From the NCBI GenBank assembly GCA_039090855.1, contig CM077007.1, forward strand, positions 13,813,515 through 13,877,514: 64,000 nt of DNA, written 5' to 3'. This document shows, piece by piece, positions 32,697 through 44,353 of this stretch; positions within the stretch are counted from its first letter, which is position 1, and every line of letters starts with the position of its first letter. The translations under genes were made by a program, and so were the position numbers. The notes under the pieces were generated by a model. That model was not told the origin of the DNA. It saw nothing but the letters and a program-made list of their open reading frames with translations, and ran no database searches. This DNA is from Macrothele yani. Its lineage: Eukaryota > Arthropoda > Arachnida > Araneae > Macrothelidae.

Positions 32697-33595
32697 CACT
32701 ACCTGATCCAAAATATCCGGAAACTTTCCTATCTGCGAACTTCCTATAATAAGAGAGGAATTCATATCCAGTTCGACCTCCTTTTTGTGCTGTTGCAACC
32801 TCCACTCAGCTGGAAAGGCTTTCCACTAGATTTTGGTACACTGCTGCGGAAATTGCCTTCCATTCTGTCTCAAGAACTTTAGTCAGGTCGATTGGGCCTG
32901 GCTCGCAGTCGGTGTCCCAAGCCTTCCGAGAGGTGTTCCACGGATTTGATAGCGGGGCTCTGTGCATGCCAGTCAAGATCTTCCACACCCATCTCATCAA
33001 ACCATTCCTGCGTGGACCTCGCGTTGTGGAAGGGGCCATTGTCTTGCTGGAAATGGAAAAGACCTTTACCGAAGTGTTGCCATAATGTTGGGAGAACAGA
33101 ATTGTCGAGAATGTAATTATAGGCTTCTGTATTAAGATTGCCGGGCACTAGAACTTTGATTCCCAGCTCAAACCATGAAGAACAGCTCCAGAGCATGGCG
33201 CCTCCTCTACAAAACTTCACAAATAGCAGGGCAGATATCGTTCATCAGGCGTATTCCACACCCAGATGGAAAAAGCGTGGCTCATCACTTCAGAGAACTC
33301 CTTTTTACTGCTCCAGACTCCACTGGCTCCGAGCTTTACACCACTCTAACCGAGGGAATGGGTTCTCGGCCATGGAAACCCATTCTTTTCAGTTCTCGAC
33401 GAACTGTTATGATGCTAGTGTTGCTTCGAAAGTCATCTTGCAACTCGGTCGTGAGTGATGCCACCGAGAGCAGGCTATTTTGTCACACCACCTGCTTCAG
33501 CACTCGGAGACCTCGCTCCGTAATTTTACGAAGTATACCAGGCCGCGATAGCGCTCTTATTGCTCCTAGATATTTTCATTTCATAATAACATCAC
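32697..33595 (-). mobile_element. Tc1-like transposon fragment, minus strand
   Basis: The left end, CACTACCTGATCCAAAATAT next to TA, looks like a Tc1 terminus. On the minus strand the frame at 32879-33220 has [49 protein letters not shown] (Asp 2 kept) and a degraded [13 protein letters not shown] (Glu position kept as VEHL). The N-terminal half is unreadable, and the right terminus is missing where the next Tc1 begins. Confidence 0.82.
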
Positions 33596-33604
33596 TTACA
33601 TTAA

Positions 33605-34790
33605 TGAGCCATTACATGATGACCACCCATAGCTTAGAGAAATGAGTGCACCTAGAGACCTAACGGTGGCGCAGGTGAAGTTCACAGAGCAGTATATATA
33701 CAAGCCGATGTCGTTTAGTAGAGTGTTCAGAGTCAAAATGGAAAAAGCTGCCGATTTATCGGAGTTTGATAAAGGACAAATTGTGATGGCACGGCGCCTC
33801 AAAACTACGATCTCGGAAACGACGCTGCTTGTGGGTTGTTCACGTGCCGCTGTAGTTAGTACGTATCAAAAGTGGTACACATGGCCAAGCAACGAACCGT
33901 CGTCCAGCTGTGTGTCGTGTGTCGTCCGTAGCTGATTGGTGCGGTGGAAGAGTGGAGACTGTCACGCATTGTTCACAACGGCCGCAAGGCCGCAGTGCGA
34001 CAAATCACCTGCAGCTACAACAGTGGTCATCAGGGTAATATGTGACATCACACAGTTCATCGCAGTCTTCTGCGCATGGGCCTGCGTAGCCGAATACCCA
34101 GCCGGGTCCCCATACTGACTTCACGTCATCGTCAACAACGCATGATTGAAAGAAAGTTGCCTGGTCTGACGAATCAAGACTCCTGTTGCATCACGTAGAC
34201 GGCCAAGTGCGGATACGCCGATTACCAACGGAGGCTATGGCAATGGCACCTGGATGCACTGTTGGCCGGAAACAGGACTGCTGCGGTGGTGTTATGCTGT
34301 GGGCGATGTTTTCTTGGGACAATTTAGGTCCCATTATCCCAATAGCACAATCCCTGACAGCTGTCAGGTATCTGAACATCATTGCGGACCAAGTTCACCC
34401 ATTCATGGCAACTGTGTGTCCCTGCTGGTGATGGCCATTACCAACAGGATAATGCGTCATGCCACACTACCAAAAATCGTCAAGGAGTGGTTCGAGGAGC
34501 ATGCAGGTGACTTTCTGTTAATGCCCTGGCCTCCACATTCACCTGACATGATCCCAAGTGAACATTTGTGGTTCGACTTGGAAAAGCGGGTTCGTGTTAA
34601 ATCCCCACCACCCGGAAATGTACAGGAACTGGAGGACCTGCTGTTGACATTATGGTACCAGATACCCCAGGATACCTAACCCCACCTCATCGAATCGATG
34701 CCTTGTTCAGTGGCCGCTGTTTTACAGACTAAAGGGGGACCTACAGCTTATTAGGTAGGTGGTCATAATGTAATGGCTTATCGGTGTATA
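33605..34790 (+). mobile_element. Tc1-like transposon, decayed
   Basis: The right end has TAGGTAGGTGGTCATAATGT, then AATGGCTTATCGGTGTA; the left end has the diverged complement near 33605-33630. Fragments in order: [16 protein letters not shown] and [15 protein letters not shown] (helix-turn-helix), SDESRLLLHHVDGQV-like at 34165, GGVMLWAMFSWDNLGPI, DQVHPFMATV, then VKEWFEEHAGDFLLMPWPPH and SPDMIPSEHLWFDLEKRV, where the catalytic Glu block (PIEHLW) reads PSEHLW. Several frameshifts. Same family as the relic at 4.8 kb. Confidence 0.85.
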
Positions 34791-34854
34791 ACTACAGCAA
34801 GGTAGAAATTCGCAATAACGGGCAGAATTTGAAAATTTTTAGATGTTCAAAAAA

Positions 34855-35332
34855 TTTCAAATTCTGGGAAACACTTGGACCAATTATCCTTGTAGAGCGA
34901 GCTCTGATAGCTGTCAGGTACCTGAACATCGTAGCTGATCAAATACACCTCTTTATATCGACCGTATTCCCTGGCGGAGATGGCGTCTTCAATGAAACAA
35001 TGCTCCGAGCCACACTGCGAAAAAGGTTCAGGAATGGTTCCAAGAACATGAAGAGGAATTCCATTTATTTGCCATAAACCCCAAATTCACCGAATGTGAA
35101 TCCTATCGAACATCTGTGGTTTGAGTTGGAAATGGGTACAAGCAGCATCACCCCAAACAAGTATTTTATGAGAACTGCGGGATCTTCTGTTGCAGTCATG
35201 GTACCAAATATCAAGAGACACCTACCAACATCTCGTTGAATCTATACCTTATCGGGTGAAAGCTCTTTTGGTAGTGAGAGGAGAACTTACATCATATTAG
35301 GTAGGTGGTTTTAATGTTCTGGCTGGTCGGTG
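34855..35332 (+). mobile_element. Tc1-like transposon, 3' half
   Basis: Starts in the middle of the transposase (TLGPIILVERALIAVRYLNI, DQIHLFISTVFPGGDGV) and runs through a NPIEHLWFELE-like block near 35100 to a right terminal repeat TTAGGTAGGTGGTTTTAATG and CTGGTCGGTGTA. The 5' half is absent. Its direct neighbour is the related copy upstream. Confidence 0.83.
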
Positions 35333-36200
35333 TACGCAGGAATAAAGTTTTCGTTGTTGGTTTGATCTCTATGAACCATTTCATACATAGCCTTCTGCTG
35401 CACAGATCACGCCATTTCTAATTGAATGTTCGTCAGCTCCTTCTTCACTCGTCTGATACATGCAACGATACATGTTCGTCTGATACATGCAACGCCATTT
35501 TTTAGCACTAATAGAAAACTCTCATTCTTGCTTTACTACTAGCAGAAAAACACATGTCGATAGCTACAATGGTTTTTCTTTTACAATTTTTTTCTTTTTG
35601 TGACATTGTTTTGTATACACCCTGTATTTGCCAGAATAAAAAGTACAGCTGTGTTAGAGTTTATTGAGTTCTCTTGTGCACATTTGTAGAATAGGACAGT
35701 TGTCGTTTTGGTCATTTTGTCCACGAAATGCCACAGATAACTCAATTGGTCATCAAGGATGAAAAAATACTCTAAACATAAATTTCTGGAGAAATTTTCG
35801 AGAGATCTTTTTCCAGTAGCTAATAGCTTCTGCAAATCGTAATATAATTTTCATTTCACTTACCCAAACTGTACGTATGTATGTTGTCTTCCAAAAGAGT
35901 GACCAAGGAGGAGCCTCGGGTCTGGACCCATCCCCCCTTGAGGAGAGATTGAGCACGAAGTTAAAGCGATATGTACGTGTATATAAGGCTTTCACCAATG
36001 AACCAAATTCATCTTTTCCCCTCTTACGAAATTTCTGGCTACGCCACTGCTGCCTTCCAACATGCAATGGGAAATTTTACTGTTTTTTTCTATTGTAAAT
36101 ATTCGCTTTTAATTTCTACTGTAAACATCCGCTTTATTATTTCCAATTTTGTTCTGCACAAGCGTACATCTATAACGAAGTAAATTTCTCCGTCATTTTT
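35333..36200. other. Non-coding, with a possible hAT-type terminus
   Basis: On the minus strand at about 36050 the sequence CAGTGGCGTAGCCAGAAATT, followed by AGAGGGG, resembles the end of a common animal hAT-type repeat, and SRPEAPPWS-like codons lie inside. The other end was not found, so only a fragment is proposed. Confidence 0.4.
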
Positions 36201-36272
36201 ATCCGCGCCAGGATTCGAACCCGGGTCCCCTCATTCCGGAATAAGTTGCTCTACCAATTGAGCTACGCGGAC
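36201..36272 (-). tRNA. tRNA-like sequence, probable pseudogene or SINE head
   Basis: A 72-nt minus-strand sequence with a 7-bp acceptor pairing (GTCCGCG with CGCGGAT, one G-U), D arm GCTC/GAGC, and T arm CCGGG-TTCGAAT-CCTGG. The standard layout would put CCG (Arg) at the anticodon, but the anticodon stem there (ACTTA against ATGAG) does not pair. That defect, and the abundance of tRNA-derived SINEs nearby, argue for a pseudogene. Confidence 0.5.
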
Positions 36273-36404
36273 GTTTTATTCTGATTCCTATCTGCCTTTA
36301 TGTCGTGTGCGTCCTTCTGGCAGGTACGTCACATCTCCTGGTACGTTACACATCCAGAACTTCTACAGAAAAATTAGCAATCAGAATTTGTGTTATTGCA
36401 AAAA

Positions 36405-37000
36405 TCTTTGCAGCTCTTTCCAAGGACAGAAAGGGCGCATGATTACCAGGGGAGAGCAAATGCCCCCTCTTGTCCCCCAATATGGGCGCCCATGGTGTCG
36501 GTTGCGCCAAATACGTACATGGCCATTCACGGAGTAGAGTGAAAACCTCGACTCGTCAGACCAGCACACTTTTTTCCAATCACCGGGTGGCCTAGTTGTC
36601 AGCGTTCGTGACAACCTCAGGTTCGATCCTGGGACACAGATTTTAATGTGTAATATCACACTTACTGAAGCAATGCAGTTTTGTGACAAAAAGATTTGCA
36701 TATTTATTTTGAATATGTATGTGTCCCCAAATGAACCACCGATTTGGGGACGCCACGCCATTTTGTCCTCAAATCGGTGTTCGATATCTGGTGACCTTAA
36801 CGTATACATAAATAATTTATATTTTGGGTTAAAATGTAATTATTATTTATGTTTACATGATTAATCACCCATTCAACTACGGCGGCTCGCGAACAACCCA
36901 TCAGTTCAGCCGTTTGGGAAATCGAGGCATCCGCTCTCCGAGCTCCCACAATCTGTCCTTTCTCAAAGTCTGATGAATCCTTCCGTTTACCCATAACGTT
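36405..37000 (-). mobile_element. Tc1-like transposon fragment, interrupted
   Basis: On the minus strand the N-terminus is intact at 36994-36875: [20 protein letters not shown], then [17 protein letters not shown]. The catalytic block WKKVCWSDESRFSLYSVNG (Asp 1 kept) is at 36580-36520. Between them about 300 bp is foreign, carrying a tRNA-like head. The part after Asp 1 is short and degraded (PYWGTRGGICS), without Asp 2 or Glu. Confidence 0.8.
36583..36880 (+). mobile_element. SINE-like insertion in the Tc1 fragment
   Basis: Starts with GGGTGGCCTAGTTGTCAGCG (box A-like), with TCAGGTTCGATCCTGGG (box B) about 40 nt on. A body with GATTTGGGGACGCC and its nearby complement CAAATCGGTG follows. 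It replaces about 90 codons expected between the two Tc1 blocks. Confidence 0.6.
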
Positions 37001-37769
37001 CCGAATTTTGCTACCTACTGCTCCGCTTACACCATATAAATGCTACGTCGTTCGACTAATCGCACCCTCTGGGAAATCACGTGGTCAGCGGACCGCATCC
37101 ACTTTTGATATATATATACCCGAAATATTTGGAGTTCGAGGAACATACAACAGCATTATTGGGGCTTCGAAAAGCTTCTCGAACATAGGCTCGTTGCTGG
37201 AGGGGTTCACCTGTTTTTCTTTTTGCACGTATACTAGCCATTTACTCACAAATCCAGTGCCCAACCTTTTTCATATCTTTTGTCCGGCCTTTTTCATAGC
37301 TTTTGCCTGACCTCTTTTACATCTTTTACCCGACCTCAATCATCAGCTGTCTCTCACAATTTCTTTGTCTGGCTAAAGGCCTGCTCGAACCCTCCTAGTC
37401 GACGCCTATACTGGTGAATATCTAGATGGCTGTATCCCAAGTGGAACGATTAACCAGAAACTTAATTGCGCCTGTGACCAACCGGCATTCGCAACGGAAA
37501 ACTTCTTCCCTTTTATGGCTGTCAAATTCTCGACAACCACAAAACATTAAATCCAGATTTGTGATAAAAGAAATATGCCGCTTTCTCATGTCGTCCTTAA
37601 AATAAACTAATTGGTAATGTGTGCCTCACCACTTACTGTACTTCTGTAAGAAAATACAAGTAGTATTTTGAGCGTTCTACCGGTATCTACACGAAACACA
37701 TATGAAAATATTTCCAGCAAAACCCCAAACTGTTTGAGTATTTTTAGTGTGTATATGAATCTTAAAAAT
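37001..37769. other. Intron 3, nothing recognised
   Basis: A 100-codon frame at 37008 and others have no recognisable domain. No repeat ends were seen. Confidence 0.45.
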
Positions 37770-39090
37770 GGCCGCCACAGTAGCTGAACGGTCTGAGGCA
37801 TAGTTTTTTAGCTATTCGTCTGATTTGGGCCCGTGGTCATTCGTCCAAAAGGGGTCCGGGTTCGAATCCCGGAGAGGCATGGATGTTGTGTTTGTCTTAC
37901 GGCACTGGCTCTCTCCCTTCCCTGGAACCAGTGACCCTAAATTAGGGACGGGCGACTGCTTATAGCCCATTGAGTTGCTCACGGTGGTCGTTAAACCTCC
38001 AGCCAAAAAAAAAAAAAGAAGAAGAAAGTAAAGAAAGATTTGGGCCCGGGTTCGAGTGCCGGATGAAGCATGCGTGTTATGTTTGCATCACTGTACTGGC
38101 CCTTCAGATCTTCCACAGAACCAGTGGCCCTGAATTAGGGACGGGCAATTAATTGCTTTTAGTTTTTAGCCCCCAAACTAAACAAAGCAAAACTAAAAAC
38201 ATTGATACCCTTGCCGCCCCAGTGGCGCAGTGGTCTAAGCGATGGCCTCTGATCATTCGTCCGAACGGGGTCCGGGTTCGAATCTCGGTGAGGCATGGAT
38301 GATGTGTTTGTCTTACGGCACTGGCTCTCTCCCTTCCCTGGAACCAGTGACCCTAAATTAAGGACGGGCGACTGCTTATAGCCCATTGAGTTGCTCACGG
38401 TGTTCGTGAAACTTCCAGCCAAAAAAAAAAAAAGAAGAAGAAGAAGGTAAAGAAAGATTTGGGCCCGGTTTCGAGTGCCGGATGAAGCATGCGTGTTATG
38501 TTTGCCTCACTGTACTGGCCCTTCAGATCTTCCACAGAACCAGTGGCCCCGAATTAGGGACAGGCAATTAATTGCTTTTAGTTTTTAGAGTTTCTCAAAG
38601 TTGTAATTTAGCCCCCAAACTAAACAAAGCAAAACTAAAGGCACTGATACCCTTGCCGCCCCGGTGGCGCAGTGGTCTAAGCGATGGCCTCTGATCATTC
38701 GTCCAAACGGGGTCCGGGTTCGAATCCCGGTGAGGCATGGATGTTGTGTTTGTCTTACGACACTGGCTCTCTCTCCCTTCCCTGGAACCAGTGACCCTAA
38801 ATTAGGGACGGGCGACTGCTTATAGCCCATTGAGTTGCTCACGGTGGTCGTTAAACCTCCAATAAAAAAAAAAACTAATACCCTTAGTTTCCGCTCTGGT
38901 GGCACGCTGGTCTAACGGCTGGCTTATGACCATTCGTCCAAGAAGGGTCCGGGCTTGAATCCCAGTGAAGCATGGATGTTGTGTTTGTCTTACGGCACTG
39001 GTTTTCTGGAACCAGTGGCCCAAAATTTGGGGACGGACTCCCATCGAGTTGCTCATAGAGGTCGTTAAATCTTCAAGAAAAACGAAAAAA
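37770..39090 (+). mobile_element. Tandem array of six SINE family A units
   Basis: Two subtypes alternate head to tail. Subtype 1 (about 37770, 38212, 38654) has GGTGGCGCAGTGGTCTAAGC (box A), GGGTTCGAATCCCGG (box B), ATTAGGGACGGGCGACTGCT and AAACCTCC plus poly-A. Subtype 2 (about 38025, 38436) starts at GATTTGGGCCCGG, has GTTCGAGTGCCGG, and ends CTTTTAGTTTTTAGCCCCC, CAAACTAAAC. A sixth, diverged unit is at 38880-39090. The repeat period is 418-440 bp, showing duplication of a dimer. Confidence 0.93.
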
Positions 39091-40826
39091 AGTACTCTCC
39101 GTTTGGGAAACACTAATTTAGTCAAAACCAGGAGAAACTGCCTTGAGGAATGTTTTAACCGCAACTGTGAGCAAAATAAAAATAAAACCACATTGGTTTC
39201 TGTTCGGTCATCGCTGAAGTTGTGTTATGCAAATATGAGGTATGCCGTGTATCCCAAAAATGTCTTGTTCCGTTGCGAAGTTACGGCTGTAGTTCAAGGT
39301 ATGGGCAGAATTTAAATATCCTTATTGATGGCCTTCCTCATTTGAAGTGAAATTTTAGCTAAATGCGATTAAATCATTCCCTTTGAACCATCGATTTTCT
39401 CCCAAACCTCAAAATGGAAGTATAGTAATATTCAATTTTTTAACCACCGATTTTGGGGCATACCTGAGAATTGCGGACTGGTAATATTACTCTTTGTTGT
39501 GGAAATCACAGCAATTTTAATAATTTGGTTAGTTTCCGTGCTTATTTACATGAGGATAAGGCGAAAGGGTACGGAAAAAGCACTTGTTCAAGTAACGTGG
39601 AAAATTTTCCGAAATAAAAAGATGAATTTAATTTCCTAGTACGTATTATTTCCGCGAGAATGTTGACTATCCATTTGTAGAGATTTACTTTCTTTACCCT
39701 TTGAAGAAATTTTCTGTGTTTTACACTTAAGTGGTTGTTCAGTCTCAGAGAAACATTGTTCTTGGTACTTGTTTTATAAATGGTGATGCCCTGATAGTAG
39801 TTTTGTATTTTTACTTATATTTACTTTCATTTTTCACTTTGGTTTCTTCGTCATTTGATTTTATTTTATATGCTCAGATGTATTTCTCTCCTTACATATT
39901 TTGTGAATGATATGATCTGATTGGAATTAATTTTTAGATTATTTTTTTCTTATGTGGGTTTTATGATGTGAATGTCAAATTGAGTCTCAAAATTAACATT
40001 TGTTTGGTAAGTGCAATATCTTTGGGGACACCATTAGTTACGAGATTTCTTCAGTGTCATTATTAATCATGCTTTTATGTTGCTTCTGTTTAATTTCTAC
40101 AAGGATATGATGCAACAATAATAAAAATGGAAAGTCGGAGGATGGTTTATTATCCATCAAAGCATGTACATCGATACTTAATGGACAAAATTTAGGGGTA
40201 CAACTGAATTTTTCTTTCCTACATAACTTTTTTTTTTCATGTGTGGCTCTGTAGTCAAAAAGTTGCAATAATTTTTTATCCAGTTACTCACATAAAATAA
40301 TGCAAGATTTTTACCTTGATTTCATGAACAGTACTTAAAAGATAAATGTGGGGAATCATTTTTGATACTGCTGAAATAAATTTGCTAATTCATAACTCTA
40401 ATTTTTCTGTAGTAGCTGACATGTTTTATATGAAATTCAGAACTATAAATGCCATAAAAACTTTTAGCTGGTGACCAAAATCAGCAAAAAAAAAAAAAAG
40501 TCAAAACTGAATTATTGAGCCATTATTAAGTCTTTCAAGTATTCATGTTTCAGGCTATATTTGCAGATGTGAGGAACCACACAAGAGTTAACTGTGGAAG
40601 TTGTGGAAGTCGGTAGACAACTTACTGTGTTGTCATCGCATTATCTGTTCTGTTTATTGTTGGCTGTATATAAATTATTAATGCACACAGCCCTTACTTG
40701 TGTTTTATTCACAAGTTGCAGATAGAAGCCACAATTATATTTCAACAACTCCTGCTGGTTAATCTATTACAGCATTATTATAATATTGTTTGTTCCTGAA
40801 ATTGAGGTATGGACATTCTTATTCCG
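39091..40826. other. Intron 3, AT-rich, nothing recognised
   Basis: About 70% A+T; an A-run at 40486-40499. No frames over 120 codons and no repeat family recognised. Confidence 0.5.
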
Positions 40827-40925
40827 ATGTGCCTTCTATTTGCAACTTTTGAATAAATGCAAGTTGCAGATAGAAGGCACATAGAACTTAACTTGTGGTC
40901 TTTGCCATGACACAAGTTAAGTTCT
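40827..40925. repeat. Two adjacent hairpins
   Basis: Hairpin 1: 22-bp arms (ATGTGCCTTCTATTTGCAAC.., one mismatch) with a 12-nt loop, 40827-40882. Hairpin 2: perfect 15-bp arms (AGAACTTAACTTGTG) with a 13-nt loop, 40883-40925. A third partial relative of arm 1 (CAAGTTGCAGATAGAAGCCA) is at about 40712. Confidence 0.93.
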
Positions 40926-43900
40926 GTTTGACTTGTGGTCTTTGCCATTTTATACTTTTTGTATTTTTGGTAAAAAATTACTTTTTCTTAACTCTTACAC
41001 AGCTCCATTAAAGCCTGTTGTATCATAAGAAAATCCTCTAGTTTCTGTGTTTTTTTGTTCTTATGTGAGGTATTAGCAGTACTCGAAATGGGAATTTTGA
41101 AGTGTCGATATGCTCATATTTAGCTAAAAATCCTCCGGAAAAAATATCTTCACTAAAAAATCTCCAAAACTGAAAAAGTAAAGAGTGAAAAAAAACAAAA
41201 AATAAACTCCTTTGTTTTAAAATGTAATTGACAATTCTGTGAAATACTAGGGCACCATAAGTCAGAAATAGAGTTGGTTGGTTTGTGGACCCCAGCGGGC
41301 ACTACTTATGTTACACCGAGGACTGGGATTTGACTTGTTTATAACAAGGAGTCTCTACCCTTGGACCAACAGATTAATGACACTTCTTAACCTCAGCTAA
41401 TCACTAGTGATTCAGCTGTACTTAAACCCATAACTTTAAGGTACCGAGAAGGCAGTCCCCTTCCAATAGGCACTTTATGAAGTAGAAAGTCGGGCAATTA
41501 AAAACTCCACAGTCAGAATTATTATTCAGTCTTAAATTCGTAGCAGTCTCACTGTAGTGTTCTCCCTAGATTTTTTTTACAGTTGGGCGGCAAATTTTTT
41601 TAGCTGGATGGTACTTTTCATGACCCCTTCCCCAATCAAGAAAAAAAAAAAGTTTTGCTTAACATTATTATACTTATTAAACATCTTTAGTGATGTGGCA
41701 GGAATTAATGTAATATAACATGATAAACAACATTAGAAAATTGTACATAAAATATAAAAAAAAAGGAGCATTTAACTAAATACATCATATTCGACTCAGA
41801 TTTCAGCTAGTTTTAATCAATATTTATGGTGCATGTGAGAATAAGTTTTCCACTGTTTCTATTATGTGCATTGTGAAAATGTTCATTAAAGAAAATTTAG
41901 CTGGGTGGCAGAGAAAATTAGCTGGGTGGGACCACCCAGTGAAAAGGCTCTGGGGAGAACACTACACTGCCCTCCAAATGTGTACACCACTCCCAAACTC
42001 TTTACGGTTCTCACATAGCTATTTCTCAAGGGCACGAGGCACATAAGGTTTCTGTGTTTAAGAATGCATGCTTGTAAATAAAGGGAAAAAAATTCATTTC
42101 ACAAGTTCTCACTACTAAAATGAGTGCCAGTATGTAAATTCTAGGTAAAAATAATGCCGGTATGAAATATTAAGAAAAAAGAAGTGCTGGCATGCCATAC
42201 CAGCCCATTTCAAGCACTGGGCATTAGAAAACTGTTACGTTGACACTGAAATTAATGAAGAAATAAATCCTTTTCAAATGCATTGCAAACGTAAAAAAGA
42301 TTACATGGAAACAGCAGAAAATGAAGGTGCTTATTTTCAAAAAATAATATTCTTGATATGTTAAGAAATCACTGATTCCATAATTATTGCTGATGTGCTT
42401 TGATAACTTTCCTCTTCAGTTATTTTTCCTGACATTGTTTTTAACAAAAACACATTCTTTTGCTCATTGTGTATTACAAATGTATGTGTGGCAGAGAAAA
42501 ATGGTATTTATAAAATCCAATTTTCGTCATGTATTAGTGAGTCAAGGTCATTCTGCATACCCATGTCACTCTCTGCAAATCTTGATACCGATGTTGTGCT
42601 GCCATGTGAAAACGCACTGGTGTGCAACATCTATTGACTGTTAATGCCCATTTCAAAGCTAATGATTTTATTCAGCATCATTTCTCCCCATCAGCTGTAA
42701 TTACCCAGTTAGTCTCTACTGCATTTAAGAAAATACCTCCAGGTATAGAAGTTTACATATGACAGAAATTATTATCTCATTTATCACAAGAGCCCACAGT
42801 ATTCTATATGTTGTCAACAGTTTCATTAAACACTGAAGATGGAAAGGAGTTAATTATGCGTTCTGTGTGTAAGTATTAGACGTATGATTTATTTGTGCTC
42901 AAACTTTTCTGCCCTCTTAGCTTTTGAGTCTAATCAAGCTGACTTGCCACGTCACATGCTGGATGTTAACTATAATCTTACCCAGCAAAAACACAAGTGT
43001 TGAGAAACTGCTGACCACCAGCTGTCAGTGATGGGTCACTGCTGGCTGAAATCTGTGCTCACTGCCCCGTAGCAGTCCTTTGGTGGCAGCCATTGATGGC
43101 CCTGCAGCATAACCGTGAATTGCAGGCCACCAAGCAAGTGCCACTAGTGGCTTGTAGCTGGCAACTGATGAAACCCCAACACCAGATGGAAGCAATGGAA
43201 CTGCGCAGAAGCAACACGTGCTGTGTCTCTCGTGGTACCAGTTAGTTGAAGACGACGCTATCACCATCATGTTATTTTAGTGGATGTTAAGAAAAAAAGC
43301 ACATGTAGAGAGGCGAATTAATTTCCTAATGAAATGCCACGTCGACGAAGATATCAGATTAAGCCATGAAATACTAGATTACAGCCATAAAATACATGCA
43401 CTCCATTCCCATGAATAACAAGAAATAATTTCTGTGTAATCTTTCGTTTTAACATTCACTAAACTGCTTGAAACAAAAGTCCTGGAAAAACATTAAAAAA
43501 GCGTTATGTTGAAAAAAAAATGAATTATATGCGTACAAAATTTATCAATTATTTGAAAAAAAAAAAAAGCGACGCTATGTGGATATAATGTACTCATCTG
43601 TGGGTTGAATACACAAGACTGAGGGAATTCACTTCTAAAAATAACGAGAAGTAAAATAAAATATCTTTCCTCTTTGAAACAAATGTAGCTTCGGGCAGTG
43701 GAAAGGAAAGATACAACGTTAAAAATGTAACAGAATGTGACATGAACGGGTAAATATATTATTAATTCACCAATCACCTTTCAGGATGACAAGGACAACT
43801 CAAAGCTTTGGAAAGCGCCTTTAAGTTGGTACACTCATTGAAAAAGTGAAGTTCCATTAAGGTAAAAAAACAATCATACCTTGAAAAATAAAGTTATGAA

Positions 43901-43994
43901 TTATATGACACTGACATTTATGAAAAAAACATCGCAATATTGTAAAATTAAATAGAGAACCATTTGTTACATATTTCGCAGAAAAAAGGGTCAG
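40926..43994. other. Intron 3, with a possible old SINE
   Basis: At 41275-41470 the minus strand has GTTGGTCCAAGGGTAGAG (box A-like) and a CAAATCCCAGTCC (box B-like) segment, possibly an old SINE. A GC-richer stretch at 42960-43270 has open frames but no known domain. Otherwise AT-rich. Confidence 0.4.
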
Positions 43995-44090
43995 CTTCAA
44001 GCCATGCTTAAGCGTACCAAATCAGTCCAGTTGGTAGAGCGCGTGCTTCCCATGCAAACAGCCCTAGGTTCGTTTCCAACTAGATCCAAA
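43995..44090 (+). mobile_element. tRNA-like SINE head
   Basis: CAGTTGGTAGAGCGCGTGCT resembles box A and D arm, and CCTAGGTTCGTTTCC about 25 nt on resembles box B. No acceptor stem pairing. It is followed by three TGTAAACACAGTTAC-type short repeats. Confidence 0.5.
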
Positions 44091-44353
44091 CGATTTGTGT
44101 TCACTTGTAAACACAGTTACAGATGTGTGTTCAATTGTAAACACAGTTACAGTGTGTATTCCTTTAACTTCAAATTTAATTTATGTAATTTCATTTATGG
44201 TCAAGGTATGTTATCTCCTCAAGTGAATTTAGTATTATCTCACTATTTCAAGTGAACTTGGTATTGCTGATCCTGAGGCTAAAACCCTTTCACTATTTAT
44301 ACATCTGAATACTTCATTTCAATGGCAATATTTACAATATTTTAACTTGGTTG

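Noticed and set aside
35753..36067. Minus-strand frame with SRPEAPPWS as a gene
   Set aside because: It resembles the translated edge of a common hAT-type repeat, with one end only.
38200..38300. Functional tRNA genes in the 38-kb array
   Set aside because: The tRNA-like heads are followed by a SINE body and poly-A and lack acceptor pairing.
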